9,575 nt of DNA from Actinomycetota bacterium (GTDB taxonomy: Bacteria; Actinomycetota; Actinomycetes; Propionibacteriales; Nocardioidaceae). The stretch lies in NCBI GenBank assembly GCA_009702305.1, contig WLIH01000053.1, positions 1-9,575 of the forward strand, in the 5' to 3' direction. This document shows, piece by piece, positions 1 to 6,955 of the stretch; the first letter of the stretch is position 1; the number at the start of each line of letters is the position of its first letter. Under the pieces are notes generated by a model that saw nothing but the letters and a program-made list of their open reading frames with translations, was not told the origin of the DNA and did not search any database. A program made the translations under genes and the position numbers.

Positions 1-272
1 CCTCGGCCCACGACCTGGAGGTCTCCCCCGGGCTGTGGACCGGTGTCGGCCTGGTCCGTGGCGGGGCCGGCACGTCGCTGGTCGGCAGCCACGAGGAGGT
101 CGCCGACCTGATCGAGGACTACCACCGCCTCGGCATCGACGAGTTCATCCTCTCCGGCTACCCCCACGTCGAGGAGGCGTGGTGGTTCGGCGAGGGCGTG
201 ATGCCGATCCTGCGCAGCCGCGGGCTGTACGGCGACACCCCCGTCGACCCCCTGGTCCGGGCGAGCGCCTGA
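1..272 (+). CDS. LLM-class flavin-dependent monooxygenase, alkanesulfonate monooxygenase-like (C-terminal end, partial)
   Basis: The reading frame is open from the left edge (first full codon at 3) to TGA at 270-272 and gives the last 89 residues of a protein whose start is outside the window. The fragment contains a [20 protein letters not shown] segment followed by [18 protein letters not shown]. This is the C-terminal helix-strand signature of SsuD-type, FMNH2-dependent alkanesulfonate monooxygenases in the bacterial luciferase-like (LLM) fold; the ILSGYPH stretch is typical. Known members use reduced flavin from a partner reductase to release sulfite from alkanesulfonates in the cytoplasm. 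The substrate cannot be told from this end alone, and other LLM oxidoreductases share the fold. No ssuA, ssuB, ssuC or reductase gene follows it here, so it is probably the last gene of its unit. Confidence 0.82.
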   Translation, partial: SAHDLEVSPGLWTGVGLVRGGAGTSLVGSHEEVADLIEDYHRLGIDEFILSGYPHVEEAWWFGEGVMPILRSRGLYGDTPVDPLVRASA

Positions 273-285
273 GCCCGGACGGGCT
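272..285 (+). terminator. Weak hairpin just after the monooxygenase gene
   Basis: AGCCC at 272-276 pairs with GGGCT at 281-285 around a 4-nt loop, starting at the stop codon of the monooxygenase gene. The stem has only 5 bp and no T-run follows it. It could be a weak terminator or a chance GC-rich hairpin. Confidence 0.25.
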
Positions 286-301
286 GTGCCAGGGTGACGG
301 C

Positions 302-880
302 ATGCGGAGCGCAGGTCCCCCGGGCACGGCCCGCGTCGTGGTGGACCAGCTCGGGTCGCGCCCGGCGACCCTCGGCGCCGGGCGGCTGCTGTGCCTCGAC
401 GGGGCGGCCGGGTCGGGCAAGACCACCCTGTCGGCCGCCGTCCACGAGCTGACCGGGGCCCGGGTCGTCCACCTCGACGACCTGTACGCCGGGTGGTCGG
501 GGCTCGGCGAGATCGACGAGCAGCTGGCCACGCTCCTCGAGCCGCTGGGGCGGGGCGAGCCGGGTCACTACCGCCGCTACGACTGGCACCGGAGGGCCTG
601 GGCGGAGACCGTGATCGTCGAGCCCGCCGCCCTGCTGGTGCTCGAGGGGGTCGGCTGCGGCGCGGCCCGCTTCGCCGCGCTGCAGACCCTGCTGGTGTGG
701 GTGACGGCGCCACCGGACCTGCGCCTCACGCGCGGCCTGGAGCGCGACGGCATCGAGCTGCAGCCCCAGTGGACGACCTGGATGCGCGAGGAGGAGCGAG
801 TCTTCGCCCGGGAGCGGACCCACGAGCGCGCCGACATCGTGGTCGACGGCACCGGACGCACACCGCCCGTCCTACGCTGA
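302..880 (+). CDS. Uridine kinase-like P-loop NTPase
   Basis: A 192-residue soluble protein. A Walker A loop, GAAGSGKTT, lies at residues 34-42 after a hydrophobic strand (LLCLD). It is followed by HLDDLYAGWSGL (57-68), the LDD-x-Y motif seen in actinobacterial proteins usually labelled uridine kinase or (d)NMP-kinase-like. A second hydrophobic strand with an acidic end, LLVLEG (111-116), is a likely Walker B-like element. An Arg-rich lid region lies near 141-173 (RLTRGLERD, REEERVFARER). The ATG at 302 was chosen because AGGG lies 8 nt upstream and the conserved fold begins about 28 residues in; a longer frame reaching back to 35 overlaps the monooxygenase gene and is not credible. The substrate is unknown: nucleoside or small-molecule kinase activity is inferred from fold only. 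The next gene starts 4 bp after its stop. Confidence 0.75.
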   Translation: MRSAGPPGTARVVVDQLGSRPATLGAGRLLCLDGAAGSGKTTLSAAVHELTGARVVHLDDLYAGWSGLGEIDEQLATLLEPLGRGEPGHYRRYDWHRRAWAETVIVEPAALLVLEGVGCGAARFAALQTLLVWVTAPPDLRLTRGLERDGIELQPQWTTWMREEERVFARERTHERADIVVDGTGRTPPVLR

Positions 881-884
881 GCCC
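873..884 (+). promoter_or_regulatory. TANNNT box 6 nt before the epimerase start; possible leaderless promoter
   Basis: TACGCT at 873-878 fits the actinobacterial -10 consensus TANNNT and is followed by only 6 nt (GAGCCC) before ATG at 885. There is no purine-rich ribosome-binding site. Either the epimerase mRNA starts at its own ATG, or translation is coupled to the kinase stop codon 4 bp upstream. No clear -35 box is seen. Confidence 0.4.
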
Positions 885-1799
885 ATGCTCGGACCCACCG
901 GTGACCAGTACGCCATCAGCGCCGGCGGCTACGACGCCGTCGTCACCCAGAGTGGCGGCGCGCTGCGTCAGCTCAGTCACGACGGCCGGCCGCTCATCGC
1001 GGGCTTCGCGGAGGACGCACTGCCCGACGCGTGCCGCGGCCAGCTGCTGATGCCCTGGCCGAACCGCATCCGCGACGGGCGCTACACCTTCGCCGGCACC
1101 GAGCAGCAGTTGCCGCTGACCGAGCCGTCGCGCGCCAACGCCTCCCACGGGCTGGTGCGCTGGGCGACCTGGGCGGTCGAGGAGCACACCAGCCACTCCG
1201 TGTCCCTGACCTGCCGGGTGATGGCGCAGTCCGGCTACCCCTGGACCCTGGACCTCGAGATCGTCTACGACCTGTCCGCGGACGGCCTGACCGTCACCCA
1301 GAGCGCGACCAACCTGGCGGCCACCGCGGCGCCGTACGCCACCGGCGCCCATCCCTACCTCTGCGTCGGCGACGGCCTCGTCGACGACCTGGAGCTGACC
1401 TTCCCCGGGGCGCTGCGCCACCTCACCGATCCCGAGCGGCTGCTCCCGACCGGGACCGAGGCGGTCGACGGCACGGCCTACGACTTCCGGGTTGCCCGTC
1501 CACTGCGCGGCACCGAGCTCAACCACACCTTCTCCGAGCTGGTGCGCGACGACGCCGGCGTCGCGACGACCGAGCTGCGCGACCCGCGGACCGGCCAGGG
1601 CGTCACGCTCTGGGTGGATGCCCAGCACCACTGCCTGCTGCTCTACACCGCCGACGACCGACCCGGCATCGCGCGCCGCGCGATCGCCGTCGAGCCGATG
1701 TCGGCACCGCCGGACGCGTTCAACTCCGGGCTGCACCTGACCACGCTCTCGCCCGGCGAGCAGCACACGGCCAGCTGGGGCATCCGGGCCTCCGACTGA
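885..1799 (+). CDS. Aldose 1-epimerase family protein (galactose mutarotase-like)
   Basis: A 304-residue cytoplasmic protein of the galactose mutarotase-like beta-sandwich fold. Family landmarks appear in order: MPWPNRIRDGRY (56-67), carrying the sugar-binding Asn60-Arg61; NASHGLVR (85-92), with conserved His88; TGAHPYL (153-159), with the general-acid His156; and AVEPMSAPPDAFNSG (268-282), with Glu270 as the expected catalytic base. The length matches the family (about 300). Known members interconvert alpha and beta anomers of free or phosphorylated hexoses. The sugar used here cannot be read from the sequence, and no galactose or other sugar operon is adjacent. ATG 885 lies 4 bp after the kinase-like gene, so the two may be co-transcribed, although the start could also be leaderless. 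It ends at a perfect hairpin shared with the convergent gene. Confidence 0.88.
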   Translation: MLGPTGDQYAISAGGYDAVVTQSGGALRQLSHDGRPLIAGFAEDALPDACRGQLLMPWPNRIRDGRYTFAGTEQQLPLTEPSRANASHGLVRWATWAVEEHTSHSVSLTCRVMAQSGYPWTLDLEIVYDLSADGLTVTQSATNLAATAAPYATGAHPYLCVGDGLVDDLELTFPGALRHLTDPERLLPTGTEAVDGTAYDFRVARPLRGTELNHTFSELVRDDAGVATTELRDPRTGQGVTLWVDAQHHCLLLYTADDRPGIARRAIAVEPMSAPPDAFNSGLHLTTLSPGEQHTASWGIRASD

Positions 1800-1801
1800 G
1801 C

Positions 1802-1829
1802 CTGCCCGACCCATCCTGGGGTCGGGCAG
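1802..1829. terminator. Perfect 11-bp hairpin between convergent genes; bidirectional terminator
   Basis: CTGCCCGACCC at 1802-1812 is exactly complementary to GGGTCGGGCAG at 1819-1829, with a 6-nt loop (ATCCTG). It fills almost the whole 30-bp gap between the + strand epimerase stop (1797-1799) and the - strand PH-domain protein stop (1830-1832). Neither side has a T-run, as is common for GC-rich actinobacterial terminators. Its position strongly suggests that it ends transcription from both directions. Confidence 0.8.
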
Positions 1830-2279
1830 TCAGCGGGGCAGCTCGGTCGCCAGCGCCCGCAGCTGCCGCACGGCCTGCTTGGCCCGCTCGCCGTCCGAGC
1901 TCTGGATGCCCATCACGGACACGGTGGTGCCGTCGGTCAGGTCGAGCGTCACCCACGGCGCGCCGACCGGCAGCCGCACGGCCACGACCTGCTCCCACGC
2001 GAGCTCGCGACGGCGGTAGCCGTTGACGACCGTCAGCCCGTCACGGCGCGCCACCGCCCGCGAGCGCAGCAGGGCGTGCAGGCAGGAGAAGCCCAGCGCA
2101 CCGAGCACCAGCATCGTGCCGATCTGGAACGGCGTGAACTTCGCCCGGGTCTCGGGAGGGAAGGTCAGCCAGCAGACGGCGAACGTCGCGAGCAGGCCGG
2201 TGCCGACGACGGCACCGACGATGCGTGGGCCGAGAGGGCGCCAGGTGTGCGGCAGCTCCGGTCCCGGCAGCGCGGGCAT
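1830..2279 (-). CDS. Small membrane protein with bacterial PH-like domain
   Basis: About 149 residues from the ATG at 2279. A short Pro-rich N-terminus with LPHTWRPLG (9-17) precedes two hydrophobic segments at about 20-40 (VGAVVGTGLLATFAVCWLTF) and 51-71 (FQIGTMLVLGALGFSCLHALL), predicted to form a transmembrane hairpin. Residues 76-148 follow the bacterial PH (bPH) pattern: RRDGLTVVNGYRRRELAWEQVVAVRL, then a strand pair WVTLDLTDGTTVSVMGI and a C-terminal helix. Such proteins are common actinobacterial membrane proteins of unknown role. The gene begins 7 bp after the hisG stop, with no Shine-Dalgarno sequence, so it is probably translated by coupling. An alternative ATG at 2303, inside hisG, would add 8 residues; the sequence does not decide between them. 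No histidine-pathway activity is implied. Confidence 0.75.
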   Translation of the reverse strand: MPALPGPELPHTWRPLGPRIVGAVVGTGLLATFAVCWLTFPPETRAKFTPFQIGTMLVLGALGFSCLHALLRSRAVARRDGLTVVNGYRRRELAWEQVVAVRLPVGAPWVTLDLTDGTTVSVMGIQSSDGERAKQAVRQLRALATELPR

Positions 2280-2286
2280 CGCCGGC

Positions 2287-3135
2287 TCAGAGTCGGCAGG
2301 CATGGATGTCGGTGAGCAGGATGCCGCGGGCACCGATCTCGAAGAGCTCGTCCATCAGCCGCTGGGCGCCATCGCGCGGGACCATCGCCCGCACCGCCGA
2401 CCAGCCCTCGCGATGCAGCGGCGCGATGGTGGGGCTCTCGATGCCCGGGGTCAGGGCGACGGCGGAGGACAGCGAGACGGTCGGGATGTCGTAGTCCATC
2501 ATCACGTAGCTGCGGGCGACCAGCACGCCCTCGACCCGGCGACGGAAGACCTCGAGGCCCGTGGGGGCTTCGCCCGCACGCACGATCATCACGGCCTCGG
2601 ACTCGAGGATGGTCTCGCCGAAGACCGCCAGCCCCGCTTGGCGCAGGGTGCTGCCGGTCTCGACGACATCGGCGATCACGTCGGCCACCCCGAGCTGGAT
2701 GCTGGTCTCGACCGCGCCGTCGAGGCGGATCACGGTGGCCTCGATGTCGCGCTCCTCCAGGAACGCCCGCACCACGCCGACGTACGACGTCGCGATGCGG
2801 GTGCCGGAGAGCTGGGCGAGGTCGTCGTAGACACCCGCCGGGCCGGCGAAGCGAAACCGGCTCCGACCGAAGCCAAGCTGGAGCGCCTCGTCGGCCTTGG
2901 CGCCGGAGTCGCGCAGCAGGTCACGTCCGGTGATGCCGACGTCGAGAGTGCCCTCGCCGACGTAGAGCGCGATGTCGCGGGGGCGCAGGTAGAAGAACTC
3001 CACGCCGTTCTCGGCGTCGGTGAGCGTCAGCTGCTTGGTGTCGTCGCGCTGGCGGTAGCCCGCCTCGCGCAGGATGTCGGACGCGGACTGGGACAGCGAG
3101 CCCTTGTTGGGGATCGCGACTCGCAAGAGAGACAT
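2287..3135 (-). CDS. hisG: ATP phosphoribosyltransferase, long form (HisG)
   Basis: A 282-residue cytoplasmic enzyme that condenses ATP with PRPP to give phosphoribosyl-ATP, the first committed step of histidine synthesis. The N-terminus LLRVAIPNKGSLSQSA (3-18) is the conserved opening strand and Lys-Gly loop. GVEFFYLRPRDIALYVGEG (44-62) and DVGITGRDLL (65-74) belong to the catalytic domains, and DVVETGSTLRQ (156-166) is the PRPP-binding loop. The C-terminal part (about 210-282), with TPGIESPTIAPL and the end TDIHACRL, is the extra ACT-like regulatory domain of long-form HisG. This predicts hexamers inhibited by histidine with no need for HisZ. The ATG at 3135 is 10 bp after the hisE stop; only a weak GAAAG precedes it, so coupling to hisE is likely. 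Confidence 0.97.
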   Translation of the reverse strand: MSLLRVAIPNKGSLSQSASDILREAGYRQRDDTKQLTLTDAENGVEFFYLRPRDIALYVGEGTLDVGITGRDLLRDSGAKADEALQLGFGRSRFRFAGPAGVYDDLAQLSGTRIATSYVGVVRAFLEERDIEATVIRLDGAVETSIQLGVADVIADVVETGSTLRQAGLAVFGETILESEAVMIVRAGEAPTGLEVFRRRVEGVLVARSYVMMDYDIPTVSLSSAVALTPGIESPTIAPLHREGWSAVRAMVPRDGAQRLMDELFEIGARGILLTDIHACRL

Positions 3136-3145
3136 GGTGCTGCTT

Positions 3146-3409
3146 TCAGAGGTGGGCGTAGACGTCGTCGAGCTCGATGCCGCTGGCCAGCATCAGGCAC
3201 TGGGCGTGGTAGAGCAGCTGGCTGATCTCCTCGGCCGCCCGCTCCTTGCCCTCGTGCTCGGCGGCCATCCAGGACTCGGCGGCCTCCTCGACCAGCTTCT
3301 TCCCGATGGCATGCACCCCGGCGTCGAGCTGACGCACGGTGCCGGATCCATCGGGTCGGGTCCGGGCCTTGTCCTGCAGCTCGGCCCAGAGCTCGTCGAA
3401 CGTCTTCAC
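3146..3409 (-). CDS. hisE: Phosphoribosyl-ATP pyrophosphatase (HisE)
   Basis: An 87-residue enzyme of the MazG-like all-alpha NTP pyrophosphatase superfamily. It hydrolyses phosphoribosyl-ATP to phosphoribosyl-AMP and PPi, the second step of histidine synthesis. [11 protein letters not shown] opens the protein. [30 protein letters not shown] (22-51) carries the metal-binding EEAAE motif, and the second acidic cluster is [11 protein letters not shown]. The length matches actinobacterial HisE. I chose GTG 3409 because the conserved MKTFDEL-type start falls exactly there; an ATG at 3448 would add 13 non-conserved, Ala/Pro/Arg-rich residues. No Shine-Dalgarno sequence is present, but a TAGGCT box ends 7 nt upstream, which fits a leaderless message. 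hisG follows 10 bp downstream. Confidence 0.95.
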   Translation of the reverse strand: MKTFDELWAELQDKARTRPDGSGTVRQLDAGVHAIGKKLVEEAAESWMAAEHEGKERAAEEISQLLYHAQCLMLASGIELDDVYAHL

Positions 3410-3422
3410 ACCGCTCAGCCTA
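3410..3422 (-). promoter_or_regulatory. TAGGCT box 7 nt before the hisE GTG; candidate leaderless promoter
   Basis: On the - strand TAGGCT (3422 to 3417) is followed by GAGCGGT and then the GTG at 3409. This fits TANNNT placed so that transcription would start at or next to the start codon. The 64-bp gap from ribH and the lack of a ribosome-binding site, unlike the rib genes upstream, support a separate hisEG transcription start. No convincing -35 box is seen. Confidence 0.5.
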
Positions 3423-3473
3423 GGCGCTCGAGGCGGCGCACCCGCCATCGACGGTCCCGCGCGAGACGACCGC

Positions 3474-3962
3474 TCAACGGCTCGTGCCGCGCCGGATCTC
3501 CTTGAGCGTGCGCGCGGTGAGCAACGAGGCCTGCGTCGCCTCGTAGCCCTTGTCCTCCGAGGAGCCGTCGAGACCCGCGCGGTCGAGGGCCTGTCCCTCG
3601 TCGTCGCAGGTGAGCACCCCGAAGCCGACGGCCACGGTGTGGTCGAGGGCGACGCGGTTGAGCCCGTCGGTCGCCGCTGTGCAGACGTAGTCGAAATGCG
3701 GCGTGCCGCCGCGGATCACGACGCCGAGCGCCACGACGGCGTCGTAGCCCTGCACGGCCAGGGCCGAGGCGACGACCGGCAGCTCGAAGGTGCCCGGCAC
3801 CCGCACCACGCGAGCATCGTCGACCTGGTGGTCGGCGAGCGCGCGCTGGGCACCGGCCAGCAGGCCGTCCATCACCTCGGTGTGCCAGCTCGCCGCGACG
3901 ACCGCGACCCGCAGGTCGTGGCAGTCGACCGGGGGGGTGGCCGGTGCTCCGTGGCCGCTCAT
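3474..3962 (-). CDS. ribH: 6,7-dimethyl-8-ribityllumazine synthase (RibH)
   Basis: A 162-residue lumazine synthase. It condenses 5-amino-6-ribitylamino-uracil with 3,4-dihydroxy-2-butanone 4-phosphate, the step before riboflavin synthase. [22 protein letters not shown] (17-38) is the first strand and the substrate-binding Trp loop. [15 protein letters not shown] (55-69) is the signature segment, and [14 protein letters not shown] (81-94) carries the catalytic His89 and the phosphate-binding loop. [16 protein letters not shown] (115-130) lies near the subunit interface, where the family usually has LTxxxxEQA. The ATG at 3962 overlaps the ribBA stop in an ATGA, and GAAGGA sits 8 nt upstream, so this start is well supported. 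The enzyme normally forms pentamers or 60-mer capsids; the state here cannot be read from sequence. It is the last rib gene, 64 bp before hisE. Confidence 0.97.
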   Translation of the reverse strand: MSGHGAPATPPVDCHDLRVAVVAASWHTEVMDGLLAGAQRALADHQVDDARVVRVPGTFELPVVASALAVQGYDAVVALGVVIRGGTPHFDYVCTAATDGLNRVALDHTVAVGFGVLTCDDEGQALDRAGLDGSSEDKGYEATQASLLTARTLKEIRRGTSR

Positions 3963-5212
3963 CGGGTGGCTCCTTCGTGATCGAGCTCGGTCGCAGCGGC
4001 GGCCAGGTCGGGCAGCACGTGGCCCATCCGGTCGCGCTTGGTGAGCAGGTAGGTCAGGTTGTGGTCGTTGGGGTGCGGGGTGAGTCCCACGCGCTCGGCG
4101 ACCGCGATGCCGTACTCCTCGAGGTTGCTGACCTTGTCGGGGTTGTTGGTCATCAGCCGCACGGACGCGACCCCGAGGTCCTTGAGGATCTGGGTGGCCG
4201 TGCCGTAGTGGCGGGCATCGGCCGGCAGGCCGAGGTCGAGGTTGGCGTCGACCGTGTCGCGGCCGCCGTCCTGCAGCTGGTAGGCCTGCAGCTTGGCGAT
4301 CAGCCCGATCCCGCGACCCTCGTGGCCGCGCAGGTAGATCACGACCCCGCGGCCCTCGGCCACGACGCGCTCGAGCGCCTCGTCGAGCTGGGGGCCGCAG
4401 TCGCAGCGCGCGCTGCCCAGGACGTCCCCGGTGAGGCACTCCGAGTGCACGCGCGTCAGCACCGGCTCGGCGCCGGAGATGTCGCCGTAGACCAGGGCGA
4501 TGTGCTCGGAGCCGTCGACGGTGATCCGGTATCCGTAGGCCGTGAACTCGCCGTGGCGGGTGGGCAGCCGGGTGACGGCGGCGCGGTCCACGTGCGTCTC
4601 GTGGCGGCGTCGGTAGCGCACGAGGTCCTCGATCGAGATCATCGCGAGGTCGTGCTCGTCGGCGAAGGCGCGCAGCTCCACCGCCCGCTTCATGGTGCCG
4701 TCGTCGTTGACGACCTCCACCAGCACACCGGCAGGGGTCAGGCCGGCCAGCTTGGCGAGGTCGACGGCGGCCTCGGTGTGGCCGCGACGCACCAGCACCC
4801 CGCCCTCGCGGTAGCGCAGCGGGAAGACGTGGCCGGGCCGGGTCAGCTCCCACGGCTCGGTCGCGGAGTCGGCGAGCACCCGCGCGGTGTGCGCACGGTC
4901 GGCCGCACTGATGCCGGTGCTGACGCCGTCGCGGGCGTCGACGGAGAGCGTGTACGCCGTGCGCAGCTTGTCCTTGTTGTGGGGCGTCATCAGCGGGATC
5001 TCGAGCCGGTCGAGCATCTCGCCCGGCATCGGGACGCAGATCACGCCGCTGGAGTGCCGGATGGTGAACGCCATCAGCTCGGGGGTCGCCTTCGACGCAG
5101 CGAAGATGATGTCGCCCTCGTTCTCGCGGTCCTCGTCGTCGACGACCACGACGGCCTTGCCGGCGGCGATGTCGGCGATCGCTCGCTCGACGCTGTCCAG
5201 ACGGACGCTCAT
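3959..5212 (-). CDS. ribBA: Bifunctional 3,4-DHBP synthase / GTP cyclohydrolase II (RibBA)
   Basis: A 417-residue two-domain cytoplasmic enzyme that starts both branches of riboflavin synthesis. Residues 1 to about 200 are DHBP synthase, which makes 3,4-dihydroxy-2-butanone 4-phosphate from ribulose 5-phosphate. Landmarks are [19 protein letters not shown] (21-39, metal-binding acidic cluster), [13 protein letters not shown] (95-107), [14 protein letters not shown] (125-138) and RRGHTEA (142-148, metal ligand His145). Residues from about 206 to 417 are GTP cyclohydrolase II. The zinc site is Cys259, Cys270 and Cys272 in [16 protein letters not shown]; further landmarks are [10 protein letters not shown] (295-304), [10 protein letters not shown] (319-328) and MTNNPDK (354-360). 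Both halves keep their catalytic residues, so both activities are expected. ATG 5212 overlaps the ribE stop by 4 bp, with AAGGAAGG 6 nt upstream. The end overlaps ribH in the same way. Confidence 0.97.
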   Translation of the reverse strand: MSVRLDSVERAIADIAAGKAVVVVDDEDRENEGDIIFAASKATPELMAFTIRHSSGVICVPMPGEMLDRLEIPLMTPHNKDKLRTAYTLSVDARDGVSTGISAADRAHTARVLADSATEPWELTRPGHVFPLRYREGGVLVRRGHTEAAVDLAKLAGLTPAGVLVEVVNDDGTMKRAVELRAFADEHDLAMISIEDLVRYRRRHETHVDRAAVTRLPTRHGEFTAYGYRITVDGSEHIALVYGDISGAEPVLTRVHSECLTGDVLGSARCDCGPQLDEALERVVAEGRGVVIYLRGHEGRGIGLIAKLQAYQLQDGGRDTVDANLDLGLPADARHYGTATQILKDLGVASVRLMTNNPDKVSNLEEYGIAVAERVGLTPHPNDHNLTYLLTKRDRMGHVLPDLAAAATELDHEGATR

Positions 5213-5817
5213 GAGGTGCCTTCCTTGGTGTACGCACGGACGAGCTTCTCGACGTGCTTGGCGATGACGTCGGTCTCGAGGTTGACCCGGTCGCCGACCT
5301 GGCGGAAGCCGAGGGTGGTGCGGGCGAGGGTCTCGGGGATCAGGCTGACGGTGAACGACGAGTCGCCGGCCTCCACGACGGTGAGGCTGACGCCGTCGAC
5401 GGTGATCGAGCCCTTGTCGACGAGGTAGCGGCTCATCGCCTGCGGGAGCGAGACCTCGACCATCTCCCAGTGCTCGCTGGGCGAGCGGCGCAGGACCTCG
5501 CCCACGCCGTCGACGTGGCCCTGGACGATGTGCCCGCCGAGCCGCTTGGCGGCGGTGACGGCGCGTTCGAGGTTGACCTGGTCGCCCACCTGCACGCCGT
5601 GCAGGCTGGTCTTGTCGAGGGTCTCCTGCATGACGTCGGCGGTCCAGGTGTCGTCGGTGCGCGAGGCGACCGTCAGGCAGCAGCCGTTGACCGAGATCGA
5701 GTCGCCGAGTCCGGCGTCCTCGAGCACGGTGCTGGCGCGCAGGGTCAGCCGGATGGCGTCGCCCTGGTCCTCGATCGCGGCGACGGTGCCGAGCTCCTCG
5801 ACGATTCCGGTGAACAT
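5209..5817 (-). CDS. ribE: Riboflavin synthase, alpha subunit (RibE)
   Basis: A 202-residue trimeric enzyme that dismutates two 6,7-dimethyl-8-ribityllumazine molecules into riboflavin and 5-amino-6-ribitylamino-uracil. It shows the expected two tandem lumazine-binding repeats. Repeat 1 begins [12 protein letters not shown] and contains SVNGCCLTV (42-50). Repeat 2 begins [14 protein letters not shown] (95-108) and contains [12 protein letters not shown] (139-150). The N-terminal MFTG and Cys47 in the NGCCLTV motif match active enzymes. ATG 5817 shares one base with the ribD stop (TGATG), and AGGAAAGGA (5832-5824) lies 6 nt upstream, so the start is firm. Some actinobacterial annotations call this gene ribC. 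Translational coupling from ribD into ribBA is likely. Confidence 0.97.
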   Translation of the reverse strand: MFTGIVEELGTVAAIEDQGDAIRLTLRASTVLEDAGLGDSISVNGCCLTVASRTDDTWTADVMQETLDKTSLHGVQVGDQVNLERAVTAAKRLGGHIVQGHVDGVGEVLRRSPSEHWEMVEVSLPQAMSRYLVDKGSITVDGVSLTVVEAGDSSFTVSLIPETLARTTLGFRQVGDRVNLETDVIAKHVEKLVRAYTKEGTS

Positions 5818-6863
5818 CAGCGGTCCTTTCCTGGCGCCAGGGTGAGGCGCACGTTGGGCTGCTCGCCGTCGACGCCGGGCAGGACGGTCACGTCGGTGAC
5901 CACCGGGGCGAACGCATCGGCGATGGTGGTGATTCCGAGGTCGGCCACGGCGTTGAGCCCGGAGCCGAGCAGCAGCGGGGCGACGTAGACGACGATCTCG
6001 TCGACCAGACCGGCGCGCACGAACGCCGCCGCGAGCGTGGGTCCGCCCTCGAGGAAGACGCGGTGGCGGCCGCGGGCGAAGAGCTCGGCGAGCGCGACCG
6101 CGGGCTCGCGGGTGCGCAGGTGCAGCGTCTCGGCGTCGTCGCCCAGGACCCGGCTGGCCGGGTCGAGGTCCCGCTCCCCCATCACGACGCGCAGGGGCTG
6201 GCGCGCGAGCGGCTGGTCGTCGTCGTCGCGGACCGTCAGCAGCGGGTCGTCGACAGCGATGGTGCCGGTGCCGACCAGCATCGTGTCGCACCGGGCGCGG
6301 AGGCGGTGGGTGTCGCGGCGCGACGCGGTGCTCGAGATCCAGCGCGAGCTGCCGTCGGCGGCGGCGCTGCGCCCGTCGAGCGTGGTCGCGAACTTCCAGG
6401 TGACGAAGGGGCGCTGGTGGGCGACCGCGAACATCCAGATCCGGTTGACCTCGCGCGCAGCCGCCTCCTCGAGGCCGCCGACGACCTCGATCCCGGCCGC
6501 ACGCAGGGTGTCGGCGCCGCCGGCCGCCACTGGGTTGGGGTCGGCCTGGGCATAGACCACCCGGCGTACGCCGGCCTCGACCAGCGCCACCGCGCACGGC
6601 CCGGTGCGCCCGGTGTGGTTGCACGGCTCGAGGGTGACCACGGCGGTCGTCCCGCGGGCGGCCGATCCGGCGCGCTGCAGGGCATCGGCCTCGGCATGCG
6701 GGGTGCCGGCCCCGCGGTGGTAGCCCTCCGCGACCGTGCTGCCGTCGTCGGCCACCAGCACGCATCCGACGCGGGCGTGCAGTCCGACAGGGACGTCGGG
6801 GCTGACGGCCAGCGTGAGGGCGCGCGTCATCGCGGCGCGCTCAGCGGCGGAGTACGTCGTCAT
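5817..6863 (-). CDS. ribD: Bifunctional diaminohydroxyphosphoribosylaminopyrimidine deaminase / 5-amino-6-(5-phosphoribosylamino)uracil reductase (RibD)
   Basis: A 348-residue fusion enzyme for the second and third steps of the GTP branch. The N-terminal cytidine-deaminase-like domain (about 1-145) has VGCVLV (32-37), the zinc motif HAE at 56-58 and [11 protein letters not shown] at 80-90, giving Cys81 and Cys90 as ligands. The C-terminal dihydrofolate-reductase-like domain (about 152-348) begins [16 protein letters not shown], followed by RWISS (174-178), [17 protein letters not shown] (196-212) and [13 protein letters not shown] (269-281) at the NADPH and substrate sites. ATG 6863 was chosen because GAGGGG lies 8 nt upstream and conservation begins soon after; the longer open frame upstream is riboswitch leader. 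It is the first gene of the rib operon and the direct target of the FMN riboswitch. Confidence 0.96.
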   Translation of the reverse strand: MTTYSAAERAAMTRALTLAVSPDVPVGLHARVGCVLVADDGSTVAEGYHRGAGTPHAEADALQRAGSAARGTTAVVTLEPCNHTGRTGPCAVALVEAGVRRVVYAQADPNPVAAGGADTLRAAGIEVVGGLEEAAAREVNRIWMFAVAHQRPFVTWKFATTLDGRSAAADGSSRWISSTASRRDTHRLRARCDTMLVGTGTIAVDDPLLTVRDDDDQPLARQPLRVVMGERDLDPASRVLGDDAETLHLRTREPAVALAELFARGRHRVFLEGGPTLAAAFVRAGLVDEIVVYVAPLLLGSGLNAVADLGITTIADAFAPVVTDVTVLPGVDGEQPNVRLTLAPGKDR

Positions 6864-6955
6864 GCCCGCTGCCCCTCTCTGGTCCGTCTCGCGGACTCCG
6901 GGGCGTGACTGCGGACCGGGGGCGCACAGCTGGCGCGCGCCGACGGGTCGCTGTG
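6864..6955 (-). promoter_or_regulatory. Riboswitch expression platform and ribD ribosome-binding site
   Basis: The 92 nt between the aptamer and ribD contain GAGGGG (6877-6872), 8 nt before the ATG. Hand folding shows two competing ways to cover it: GCCCC at 6923-6919 plus GGTCCG at 6917-6912, pairing with GGGGC (6875-6871) and CGGACC (6886-6881); or GCCCC at 6904-6900 plus GTCCG at 6896-6892, pairing with the same 3' targets. An 8-bp hairpin, CGCACAGC (6957-6950) with GCTGTGCG (6930-6923), abuts the aptamer's closing stem. No T-run follows any stem, so control of translation is more likely than termination. Confidence 0.5.

Noticed and set aside
35..301. An N-terminal extension of the kinase-like protein back to 35
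   Set aside because: It overlaps the monooxygenase frame and gives an Arg/Pro-rich sequence. The ATG at 302, with AGGG upstream, is the natural start.
2023..3225. A 400-codon open frame on the + strand opposite the PH-domain gene, hisG and part of hisE
   Set aside because: It lacks any recognisable domain, and the - strand genes in this stretch have complete family motifs and sensible spacing.
3474..5237. A 587-codon - strand frame that ends as RibH
   Set aside because: Only the last 162 residues are real. The rest is ribBA read out of frame, giving an Arg/Pro/Ala-rich sequence; ribH starts at 3962 with its own ribosome-binding site.
3944..5428. A 494-codon open frame on the + strand opposite ribBA and ribE
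   Set aside because: It is an antisense shadow caused by high GC. Its product is a repetitive Val/Gly/Asp/Arg-rich sequence with no recognisable fold, while the opposite strand encodes fully conserved RibBA.
5209..6765. A 518-codon - strand frame that ends as RibE
   Set aside because: The first part is ribD in the wrong frame. The conserved MFTGIVE start at 5817 and the strong ribosome-binding site define ribE.
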